Below are positions 1 through 12,300 of a DNA stretch of 64,000 bases, piece by piece. This DNA comes from Pythium myriotylum. Taxonomy: Eukaryota > Oomycota > Peronosporomycetes > Pythiales > Pythiaceae. The stretch lies in contig JALJCQ010000026.1 of assembly GCA_023091665.1 (NCBI GenBank), positions 1,116,001 to 1,180,000 on the forward strand, given 5' to 3'. How positions within the stretch are numbered: position 1 is the first letter of the stretch; each line of letters opens with the position of its first letter. The notes under the pieces are model-generated. The model searched no databases, was not told the origin of the DNA, and saw only the letters and a program-made list of their open reading frames with translations. A program made the position numbers and the translations under genes.

Positions 1-319
1 TCTGGGAGTGGCATAAACGCTAACTCAATAACTCCAACACTGAAAACCTCGTCCTCCAACGATACAATAGTGTGCTGGACTTTCGTCGGTGTTGCATCCA
101 TACTTCTCGTGTTGTTCGCGAGCTGAGTATTCTGACCACGAACATCGATCAAGTTCAACTGGGTTGCATCAATAGATACGAACACCTCGATGATTTCTGA
201 CCCGTCTTGGTCTGGAGTCCAGGCGCCAACAATCTCTACAGTGAAAGGAAGTTCCTCAACAGCATTGATTCGCGTATTGTTCAGCACGATCGAAGGTTTA
301 TTCGGAAATGGAGTCACAT
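1..319 (-). other. Beta module 14 with D-Q-D-G-S-E, cut by the window edge
   Basis: 'VEELPF' lies at 243-260 and 'AWTP' followed by D-Q-D-G-S-E at 195-212, the same 'AWTP' lead as module 10. The reading frame continues past base 1, so the C-terminus is not in the window. Confidence 0.65.
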
Positions 320-3300
320 CCACCTCGAAAGCAATAGTAGAAGTTGAACACGAAACCGCAAAAACTCGATCCGAAACGAAAAGAGAGGATATCGCATCAA
401 GTCGAACGACAAAGGTCTGAGTTAAGTACTTGTGAGGAGCAATCTCAACGAACTGAGACGGTGGGGATTCGGCAGATCGGTTGAAAATGATCACAGAGTA
501 CGTCTCTAACAACTTGGTGTCATGAGATATCCAATCCTCACCGCTTCCACTTGAAATGCTGTCAATGACCGCGCCACCGACAATCGTAAGCTGGACCATT
601 TGAAAATCCTCCAGCGATGTCCATCCGATAATGTCAGGGGTCAATGCCATCCTAACTACACCCTCATCAGAGATAGAGACTACCTCCATCTGACGACTTG
701 ATGAAGAAAGAGCTAATTGCGAAGCCTCGACAATCGAATCGCGGAAGAGGTTGACAATCTGAGTCTCCTGCTGCTGGCCAGCACTGTCAGAAGTAAATAC
801 TCGCACTTGAACTCCCAACATGCTTGAGCTACCGAGTCTTTGATGTAGAGAAACGTTCCAGGGTAGACCATCAGACATCACAGTAGCGTACTCTCTCCCT
901 GCCAACACTTCGAAGCTCATCATCAGCCCGCTTGGGCTTGAAAGTGGAGTCAAGAACGTCTGCTTAGGAGACAAGACCCAGGTTCTCACGAAGTAATCAT
1001 TGTACCCAATGTCGACTGGTACTAGCGATCCGCTTGTTTTGGTTGCGAGATTGGAATTCCAGCTGATCACAGCGCTAGAAGCCAAAACAACTGGTCGGAC
1101 AAGCACTCCAATTGCGCTAGCAGAAATTCCGTCACCAGTTGCAGGATACGAAGTTTGTAGTCTTGATGAGACTGTCAACGGCAGTGTAGAGACGACAAAA
1201 TATAATCGGAGGTATCCTGTGTAATGTGCACGCGTCCGAATGCTCACTGCGTGCCGACTGACGTACGGGATGGTGTAGATAGGAACGGTACCGCCCTCGA
1301 GCAAACTCAGTGGAGGAATTCGAATTACACCAGCAAAAACATCGGATACAACTGCAGATTCTGCATCAACAAAAAGGGTCAGGTGGTCGCGGGTTGAAAT
1401 TTCTTGATCCAAGTCGATTCGATCAAATGGGACCTTGATAAAGTCACTCTCGTGGCCAACAATTAGTCGGTTGAGATGCACGACAGGATCAGCTGGCACG
1501 ACGAGAACACTCGCAAACCAGACACTAATTCTGCTTTCCTGTGTCTCGAGCTCCTCGTTTATGAAGGTGAAGTCTAAGACAAAGATTCCAACAAACGTTG
1601 CAGCTGGGACGACACGGATAACTGCAGTCACATTCCACGGAACAGAGTTCCCAAGTAGCTTATATGTTGCTTGGCCGGTACCACTATTGTCGTTCATCTT
1701 GTACAAACTGGCATGATCTCCTTCAACTGTGCTAATGGACTCAACAGCAGATGAGTTCACGGAAACGGTAAGACTGATTACTTCGCTACCGTCAACATCA
1801 GGTGTCCACGCAGAAACTGTGAGATCTATAGCACGAAGCGGCCTTGTTACCGTCGACCTCTGCGATAAATAGACCGAGGGGGGGTGACAGATCGAAAGGA
1901 TATTAGCCGACAGATGCAGATCCATCCTATTGGTGAAATTCTCATGCTCCAGGACCCACATCCACTCGTCTTGGTTGTGGTTCAAGGTGTTCGATTCAAG
2001 TACAGAACCCATGAACGAGCGTTCCAGAGTCACCACCTGGAAAACAAACTTGAGACTGCCACTAAATCCGATCTTCGGTGTGATTTGGAGGGAACCCGAG
2101 GCGTCCAATGTGCGATCGTCTCCAGCAAGTACCCAAATCGAGCCATACTGATTCAATTTCGTTCCATCATTAGTCCAATTCGAGCTCTTGCTCCCCGCTT
2201 CGAACCACAAAATGTCCTCAACAACGGCGCTAAGGTTATCGAGGATGACAGTCAACCAGAAGATCTCGGATCCATCTCGATCAAGCATTGCTGCAGAGAT
2301 ATTGTGAAAACTGAACGGTTTATCTTCCACACCGATAACTGGAGCACTAATGTCTCCGGTGGCAGTCAAAGTCACCCCCGATGACACTCCTTCCACAACA
2401 ACAGTTAGAGAAACCGTCTTATACGCTACATCAGGCAGGAGAGCTTCTGCATGGTCCACTGAAGTCCCTTCGATGAAGCAGTCAATCAATCCTGAGAAGT
2501 ACCGTGTCGGGCGAATTAATATCACGCTGTCATTTTGTTCTGATGTCGATCCATTCAACACAGCAACTTCCTCTTCAACGATCCGCGGTACCAATTCATT
2601 TTGATCAAGCTCTTCAGACTTCCACTCAAAAGGACCGCTAGAATCCATCGGTCCAACGTGGAGACTGCCGATTCCTCCCTTGCACAAGATTGTCACGCTT
2701 GCAGTCTCAGACCCATCCCGGTCGGTCAACTCTAAATTTCTGACAAGGACGTGTGCAAAGCCATTTTCTTGAATACTGATGGACGTGGCTGAGACGCTGA
2801 AGTTTGGTACCTGCGCATGAGGTTTGATTGCGAATTTAACTGGAGTCGAAACAATAGCAACGGACTTGCCCCAATATGATACAACACAAGTTGTCCAGCT
2901 ACTACCATGCACTTCTCCGAAGCATGGTGGAGTGAAGAAGCCATTGGAGAATGTCTCTTGCGTAACTGCGATGACGGTAAAGTTCAAGCTTGCATAGCCT
3001 GATATCTTTGGAACTGGCCATGCGATGACGTCCAGGAAGAACTCCTCGATCGATTCGTAGATGTCATTCGCCTTGACACGCCAAATCATCAATGCGTCAT
3101 GATCATCGGTACGAATTACTTGGGCTTGGAACGCTGACATGGTCACGTCTACAAGCATCGAAGCCGAAAATGCGGCTGCTATAAAATACACCAGGTTCCG
3201 CTTGTTGGCTTTAACAAGAACAGTACAATCAAATGGTGAGTCCTCCACTACACTGGAGTTCGTCGAAACTACTTGGATATGAGGAGACGCAGCAGTTTCT

Positions 3301-6300
3301 CTGAACGTTAAGGTGATACTCAATGTGGTGTGGTTGGGGCTACTAAAAGCGTGGCTTGTCGCCTTCAAAAAGACAACTGACTCCCTCGTGAAAGACGTTG
3401 GTTCTGCAACGAGGAATTCGATTGTTGTCGAGCTAGGCTCAAGCTGATAGGATTGGTACAATTTGCCCTCGATAACGGTAGTGCCTTGGTTATCGTTCGA
3501 GTATCCTTCCACATGTAAGGGAATAATGCCGCTGGTCGAAGAAACCAGCAGATCAAGCGACACCGCCGCCTCTCGGTCAATCAAATCTTGGTCGCTTACA
3601 CGAAGTGAAATTATTCTCACCACCGCAATCTCATCTTCGAACACTGTGATACTTTCATTGAGTACAGTCAATAGCGGTTGTTGAGCATGGTGCCATAGAG
3701 CTGGGACCACACAGTCAAACATCGAAAGTGACCGAATAACGAGCCAGGTGTTCGACTCGCCTACATGAAAGTCACCATCTGCTGGAAGGTAGCCATTGGC
3801 CGCATCGTGCCAAGGGATCGCTGATCCCTCATATGATTTAGATCGAAGAATTAGCGTCAGAGCTCCTTGATATTCCGGAGTCATTCGAATGGATATGGTC
3901 CCATTCAGATCATCCGCATGCTGAGCGATGGGTAAAGAATAATTTCTTGCCCACGGATTGAAGACTTCGTCATTCCAGTCACACTTTACACTCTGAACTG
4001 CGTTTTGAGGTGCAAAATAGAGGCCTAAGCTGGCGACCTCATTGATGGACAGAGATGTCATGTTTGACGAGACTTGGTTAGCCATAGGCTGGTTGAATCC
4101 TATATGACTGGTTGAAGTCAAGCCGGTCCAAAACGCAGGAGCCTGAGTCGCTGGTAGCACAGCGATATGAATTTCTGCTTGCACGAATGAACGAGGGGTC
4201 TCCGCTGAGCATCCAGTAGTGAGTACGGTCAAAGTGGCTTCACTAGTCACGCCCTTACGTAATTGGATTCGGAATACGGTTGCTGCAGAAATATCAAGTG
4301 GCATTCCCACTCCGACGGTTTCGAGCGATAAGCTTCTCATGTATCCGATCGTCCCATTAGCGAGGATACCAAAACTGGCAAAATTCTGCTCACTCCACAC
4401 AAATTTTGCACTGACTGGTTCGCACTCAACTGAATCATTGCTTGATTGTATCGGACCAGACTTCTCGAGTAGCTTAATGAGATGGGCCGCGTCGACATCC
4501 ACGAGCGATGCTTCTCGCGCAGTGAGCCACGTAACAACTCTTGGACGAAAGATTGACTCGGCTAGCGGCGACTTCCAAACAATGCTGTGGCGACTCGCTG
4601 TGATTGCACTCTTGATCGTGTTTGCACTTCGGTTAACAAAAAACTGTTCAGTTGATGTCACCCAGACTGAAACGTCGAGTACTAGATCCTGTACAATTGG
4701 AACACTTGGTAGCAGCAGCAACGTCGCATTGCGCATGGGGGATTTTGTATTCTGGTTAAATTCGCTTGGTCCGAGAGGCAGTACGTACTCGATCGAAGAT
4801 GTGCTTGCAGTCACAGATTCGCAAAGCTTCTTGTCGTTGAAGAACGCATCTATATGGGTCCCGTTGCTGGGCACGACGCTTAAAGCCGCGGTTAAAACTT
4901 CGGATCCGTCTGAATCGACCAGTTCCATCCAATCGATGACGATAGATGCGGCAATCCCATTTTCTTTGGTAGCTGGTCCAACCAGATGCGTTCGAAGAAG
5001 AGGGCTGTTTGCGATCGGAATAACGAAGAAGTCGATGTTGATCTCAACTGTTACGTTGGGCAATGAATCAAAACGAGTCGGTGCAGATTGCGATGTTGCT
5101 GTTGTGTTGTCATAACCGCTGAGAACGACCCTCAGCGTGAGATTTGCAACCCCAGAAAAGTACTTTTGGCTCAAGGGAGAAAGTACAAATTGGTTGAAAT
5201 CAGCGCTTGAGAGCTGGAATGCGATAGGTGCAGAGTAAGTCAGAAAAACGACATGGCGGGAGTACCTCGCATCCATGAAAATGGACCGCGTGACGTTATC
5301 AATCATCCTGCCTGATATTGTCATGTTCGTTCCTTCTTCGATGTCTGGCAGAGAAAGATATTGGGGTTGCAATCGCTTCTCTTTCGGACGCCAATAAAGA
5401 AGTAATCCGACTTCGACCACAGTTGCGGCTTGAGACAAACCAAAACGAAACACAAAAACTTGTGTCAGCCGCACAACACCTGAAAATCCTGGCGTAGCTG
5501 TTATCAGATACGTAGTGCCGGGAGGAATCGAGAAGAAATCGTCCTTGCGCAGGAAGCAGCAACTGTTGCCCACAATGATGTGCGACAGAGACATATTTCC
5601 AGATCTTATCCCACGTATCACACTAAAGTCACCCTCGATCTTGGCCGTTAAGATGTGGTCGGGCCCGCTCTTCAGGCGATCCACCAATATTAAATCATCA
5701 AAACTAACAGAAGCCATGAGTTCCTCACCCTCTTCAGCTTCAAACACAAGAGCAGGTCGATCCCGGATGAACGTCGGATCGATTGGAACTGATCCATCCC
5801 CAATCATAATCAGACCGTCAACACGAACACATAGCAACGACACTGGGTCCACCAGACTCACGTTCGTCCACACCCGAACCGTCTGAGACACATCCGGCTT
5901 CTGCACCACCACCACCGACGCAGAATCCAACCAAGACGACTCCCACCCGCGCACCTTGCGTGACAGCATCCACTTCCCACCCGATGACACAGACCGATGC
6001 AGCAGCCCAGCGCTCCACGGAGGCCACACTGCCATGTCCACTCGCTCCACCACCAGCCGAGACCACGAAGACCACGGTGCCACGGACAACGCCCGACGAC
6101 GAGACACAGACACCAACTCCGACAACGACACCGGCACCGACTCGTTCACGAACGCCCAAGACTGCAGCAACACCGGACCCACCGTCACTTTCCACCGCAC
6201 TCCCACGCTCGTCGACACCTCCACGCGTCGCGATCTCGAGCCCGAGCCCGAGCCAGATCCCGAGCCAGAAGCAGACTCGAACACGTACACCAGCGACGCG

Positions 6301-9300
6301 CGAACCACCCCAGCCAGCCCATCGCTCGGAACCAGCGACAAACTTGCGCCCAACAGCGAGCTCAACGAACCGTCGCCCACACGAATCATCGACGACAGCA
6401 CGTCCTCGCCTCGCCACTGCACACTCGACAGGGACTCATGCAGACCCACGCCGCGTAGCTCCACGAACACGCGCCACTCTGACACCCACGGCCAAGACCA
6501 CAACTTATCCAGCACCTCCCCGCGGTTCAACGACACGGACACCACCTCGCCTTGCTCCGCGTCCACCACCAACGGAACACTCAACGACGACGGCACCACG
6601 CTCCGAGGATCGCCCACGCTAGACAACTCCTGCACCACGCGCACCTTCACCGCCAGCAACGACACTGGGTCCACCAGACTCACGTTCGTCCACACCCGAA
6701 CCGTCTGAGACACATCCGGCTTCTGCACCACCACCACCGACGCAGAATCCAACCAAGACGACTCCCACCCGCGCACCTTGCGTGACAGCATCCACTTCCC
6801 ACCCGATGACACAGACCGATGCAGCAGCCCAGCGCTCCACGGAGGCCACACTGCCATGTCCACTCGCTCCACCACCAGCCGAGACCACGAAGACCACGGT
6901 GCCACGGACAACGCCCGACGACGAGACACAGACACCAACTCCGACAACGACACCGGCACCGACTCGTTCACGAACGCCCAAGACTGCAGCAACACCGGAC
7001 CCACCGTCACTTTCCACCGCACTCCCACGCTCGTCGACACCTCCACGCGTCGCGATCTCGAGCCCGAGCCCGAGCCAGATCCCGAGCCAGAAGCAGACTC
7101 GAACACGTACACCAGCGACGCGCGAACCACCCCAGCCAGCCCATCGCTCGGAACCAGCGACAAACTTGCGCCCAACAGCGAGCTCAACGAACCGTCGCCC
7201 ACACGAATCATCGACGACAGCACGTCCTCGCCTCGCCACTGCACACTCGACAGGGACTCATGCAGACCCACGCCGCGTAGCTCCACGAACACGCGCCACT
7301 CTGACACCCACGGCCAAGACCACAACTTATCCAGCACCTCCCCGCGGTTCAACGACACGGACACCACCTCGCCTTGCTCCGCGTCCACCACCAACGGAAC
7401 ACTCAACGACGACGGCACCACGCTCCGAGGATCGCCCACGCTAGACAACTCCTGCACCACGCGCACCTTCACCGCCAGCAACGACACTGGGTCCACCAGA
7501 CTCACGTTCGTCCACACCCGAACCGTCTGAGACACATCCGGCTTCTGCACCACCACCACCGACGCAGAATCCAACCAAGACGACTCCCACCCGCGCACCT
7601 TGCGTGACAGCATCCACTTCCCACCCGATGACACAGACCGATGCAGCAGCCCAGCGCTCCACGGAGGCCACACTGCCATGTCCACTCGCTCCACCACCAG
7701 CCGAGACCACGAAGACCACGGTGCCACGGACAACGCCCGACGACGAGACACAGACACCAACTCCGACAACGACACCGGCACCGACTCGTTCACGAACGCC
7801 CAAGACTGCAGCAACACCGGACCCACCGTCACTTTCCACCGCACTCCCACGCTCGTCGACACCTCCACGCGTCGCGATCTCGAGCCCGAGCCCGAGCCAG
7901 ATCCCGAGCCAGAAGCAGACTCGAACACGTACACCAGCGACGCGCGAACCACCCCAGCCAGCCCATCGCTCGGAACCAGCGACAAACTTGCGCCCAACAG
8001 CGAGCTCAACGAACCGTCGCCCACACGAATCATCGACGACAGCACGTCCTCGCCTCGCCACTGCACACTCGACAGGGACTCATGCAGACCCACGCCGCGT
8101 AGCTCCACGAACACGCGCCACTCTGACACCCACGGCCAAGACCACAACTTATCCAGCACCTCCCCGCGGTTCAACGACACGGACACCACCTCGCCTTGCT
8201 CCGCGTCCACCACCAACGGAACACTCAACGACGACGGCACCACGCTCCGAGGATCGCCCACGCTAGACAACTCCTGCACCACGCGCACCTTCACCGCCAG
8301 CAACGACACTGGGTCCACCAGACTCACGTTCGTCCACACCCGAACCGTCTGAGACACATCCGGCTTCTGCACCACCACCACCGACGCAGAATCCAACCAA
8401 GACGACTCCCACCCGCGCACCTTGCGTGACAGCATCCACTTCCCACCCGATGACACAGACCGATGCAGCAGCCCAGCGCTCCACGGAGGCCACACTGCCA
8501 TGTCCACTCGCTCCACCACCAGCCGAGACCACGAAGACCACGGTGCCACGGACAACGCCCGACGACGAGACACAGACACCAACTCCGACAACGACACCGG
8601 CACCGACTCGTTCACGAACGCCCAAGACTGCAGCAACACCGGACCCACCGTCACTTTCCACCGCACTCCCACGCTCGTCGACACCTCCACGCGTCGCGAT
8701 CTCGAGCCCGAGCCCGAGCCAGATCCCGAGCCAGAAGCAGACTCGAACACGTACACCAGCGACGCGCGAACCACCCCAGCCAGCCCATCGCTCGGAACCA
8801 GCGACAAACTTGCGCCCAACAGCGAGCTCAACGAACCGTCGCCCACACGAATCATCGACGACAGCACGTCCTCGCCTCGCCACTGCACACTCGACAGGGA
8901 CTCATGCAGACCCACGCCGCGTAGCTCCACGAACACGCGCCACTCTGACACCCACGGCCAAGACCACAACTTATCCAGCACCTCCCCGCGGTTCAACGAC
9001 ACGGACACCACCTCGCCTTGCTCCGCGTCCACCACCAACGGAACACTCAACGACGACGGCACCACGCTCCGAGGATCGCCCACGCTAGACAACTCCTGCA
9101 CCACGCGCACCTTCACCGCCAGCAACGACACTGGGTCCACCAGACTCACGTTCGTCCACACCCGAACCGTCTGAGACACATCCGGCTTCTGCACCACCAC
9201 CACCGACGCAGAATCCAACCAAGACGACTCCCACCCGCGCACCTTGCGTGACAGCATCCACTTCCCACCCGATGACACAGACCGATGCAGCAGCCCAGCG

Positions 9301-12300
9301 CTCCACGGAGGCCACACTGCCATGTCCACTCGCTCCACCACCAGCCGAGACCACGAAGACCACGGTGCCACGGACAACGCCCGACGACGAGACACAGACA
9401 CCAACTCCGACAACGACACCGGCACCGACTCGTTCACAAATATTACGAAACTAAACGTCGCTGGAGAGGGTAAGGTCTCCCACAAAATCTCCCCGGTTGT
9501 TAGGACGTGCTCTTTGAAATGAGGGGCGAACTTGCTCGCGAACGAGAACAGCACCGTCACCCGCAACCAACCACGGAACGACTGCGCACCTTCCAGCTCC
9601 AGATCGCACGAACCAACGCTCACGCCGTCCTCCCACTTCGCAGACAACGCACCCAGCTGCACACCCACATCCGTCGAACCCGCTGACAACACCGCCAAGT
9701 CTTCCCCGCACATACTCGCACGAGACACAGACTCCGACGACAGACCAAACACCGATACGGACACGGACCACAGATCGCGCAGCCACGCACCCACCGACGG
9801 AGACAGCGACGACAGCACGCCCGACGGGTCCACCACCACGCGAGCCACTTCGCCATGATCAACACGCACCTTCTGCCCTTCTCTCGCCCACGACTGCAGC
9901 ACCAGAGACGGACGCGGAACCACCGACACGCGCATCGACACGCCCACCAACACTTCTTGATGATCAGGCCCCAACGAGAAGCTCACGTTCAGCCACACAT
10001 CCACGAATGGCAACACCGTGCGCGGCGACAACAGCACCAACGATCGATCCTCGTCCACCCAGTCGCTCGCCGTCACGCGCCACAGCCACGAGATCGACGC
10101 CCGGCGCCTGCTCTCGGACCCACTCCACGCCGCCGACGCGATAGACGAGTTCCGCGCGCTTGAAGAGTTCCACGAGCTAGACGACTTCCCCGGCATCAAC
10201 CACAAACCACTCTTCGTCGATGGATCCACCGCCACCGTCACGCCCAATAGCGACAGCTTCGGCATCTCCACGCCCGCGCCCACGCCCACGTTCCAACCCG
10301 ACGATGCAGACCTAGACAACGCAGACACTGCCGACCGACGAGCCACATCTTCGATCGTGCGCTTCGGAAGCAACACCGACTCGTTCGCGAACATCATCGA
10401 CTCCATCGTCACGTTCGACAACACCAACAGCCGATCTTCCGACGCCCAACTCACCACCGCGCTCGTCACCACTTGCTCTTTGAAATGAGGGGCGAACTTG
10501 CTCGCGAACGAGAACAGCACCGTCACCCGCAACCAACCACGGAACGACTGCGCACCTTCCAGCTCCAGATCGCACGAACCAACGCTCACGCCGTCCTCCC
10601 ACTTCGCAGACAACGCACCCAGCTGCACACCCACATCCGTCGAACCCGCTGACAACACCGCCAAGTCTTCCCCGCACATACTCGCACGAGACACAGACTC
10701 CGACGACAGACCAAACACCGATACGGACACGGACCACAGATCGCGCAGCCACGCACCCACCGACGGAGACAGCGACGACAGCACGCCCGACGGGTCCACC
10801 ACCACGCGAGCCACTTCGCCATGATCAACACGCACCTTCTGCCCTTCTCTCGCCCACGACTGCAGCACCAGAGACGGACGCGGAACCACCGACACGCGCA
10901 TCGACACGCCCACCAACACTTCTTGATGATCAGGCCCCAACGAGAAGCTCACGTTCAGCCACACATCCACGAATGGCGACACCGTGCGCGGCGACAACAG
11001 CACCAACGATCGATCCTCGTCCACCCAGTCGCTCGCCGTCACGCGCCACAGCCACGAGATCGACGCCCGGCGCCTGCTCTCGGACCCACTCCACGCCGCC
11101 GACGCGATAGACGAGTTCCGCGCGCTTGAAGAGTTCCACGAGCTAGACGACTTCCCCGGCATCAACCACAAACCACTCTTCGTCGATGGATCCACCGCCA
11201 CCGTCACGCCCAATAGCGACAGCTTCGGCATCTCCACGCCCGCGCCCACGCCCACGTTCCAACCCGACGATGCAGACCTAGACAACGCAGACACTGCCGA
11301 CCGACGAGCCACATCTTCGATCGTGCGCTTCGGAAGCAACACCGACTCGTTCGCGAACATCATCGACTCCATCGTCACGTTCGACAACACCAACAGCCGA
11401 TCTTCCGACGCCCAACTCACCACCGCGCTCGTCACCACTTGCTCTTTGAAATGAGGGGCGAACTTGCTCGCGAACGAGAACAGCACCGTCACCCGCAACC
11501 AACCACGGAACGACTGCGCACCTTCCAGCTCCAGATCGCACGAACCAACGCTCACGCCGTCCTCCCACTTCGCAGACAACGCACCCAGCTGCACACCCAC
11601 ATCCGTCGAACCCGCTGACAACACCGTCAAGTCTTCCCCGCACATACTCGCACGAGACACAGACTCCGACGACAGACCAAACACCGATACGGACACGGAC
11701 CACAGATCGCGCAGCCACGCACCCACCGACGGAGACAGCGACGACAGCACGCCCGACGGGTCCACCACCACGCGAGCCACTTCGCCATGATCAACACGCA
11801 CCTTCTGCCCTTCTCTCGCCCACGACTGCAGCACCAGAGACGGACGCGGAACCACCGACACGCGCATCGACACGCCCACCAACACTTCTTGATGATCAGG
11901 CCCCAACGAGAAGCTCACGTTCAGCCACACATCCACGAATGGCGACACCGTGCGCGGCGACAACAGCACCAACGATCGATCCTCGTCCACCCAGTCGCTC
12001 GCCGTCACGCGCCACAGCCACGAGATCGACGCCCGGCGCCTGCTCTCGGACCCACTCCACGCCGCCGACGCGATAGACGAGTTCCGCGCGCTTGAAGAGT
12101 TCCACGAGCTAGACGACTTCCCCGGCATCAACCACAAACCACTCTTCGTCGATGGATCCACCGCCACCGTCACGCCCAATAGCGACAGCTTCGGCATCTC
12201 CACGCCCGCGCCCACGCCCACGTTCCAACCCGACGATGCAGACCTAGACAACGCAGACACTGCCGACCGACGAGCCACATCTTCGATCGTGCGCTTCGGA

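Larger units (their letters stand above)
1..5832 (-). other. Non-repetitive beta-sandwich region, about 14 diverged modules
   Basis: This is the C-terminal-ward part of the visible protein. All 1,943 codons are open in the common frame, with ordinary mixed codon use and about 47% GC in the line counted. Modules of roughly 110-150 residues share an acidic start, a mid D-x-D-G-S-E (five clear cases) and a late aromatic-x-G strand. N-x-S/T sequons are numerous. No repeat here is recognisable at the base level. The last modules run off the window at base 1. Confidence 0.8.

Noticed and set aside
1884..2384. Plus-strand 166-residue frame
   Set aside because: It is antisense to modules 9 and 10, which show conserved motif order on the minus strand.
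4219..5115. Plus-strand 298-residue frame
   Set aside because: It lies wholly opposite the minus frame that encodes module 3 with its D-S-D-G-S-E motif, and shows no recognisable domain.
5956..6708. Plus-strand 250-residue open frame repeated in each 822-bp unit, and overlapping 220- and 153-residue frames
   Set aside because: These are antisense to the continuous minus frame, rich in His, Arg, Pro and Thr, and end at the same place in every unit. They are shadows caused by the skewed composition.
6619..7239. Minus-strand 206-residue frame (Gly-, Val- and Arg-rich) in the 822-bp units
   Set aside because: It is in another minus frame from the one that is open across all segments. It stops inside each unit and has low-complexity composition.
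10312..10752. Minus-strand 146-residue and 81-residue frames and plus-strand 156-, 108- and 102-residue frames in each 966-bp unit
   Set aside because: Each stops inside the unit. Only the long minus frame passes through every unit, the spacer and the unique region.
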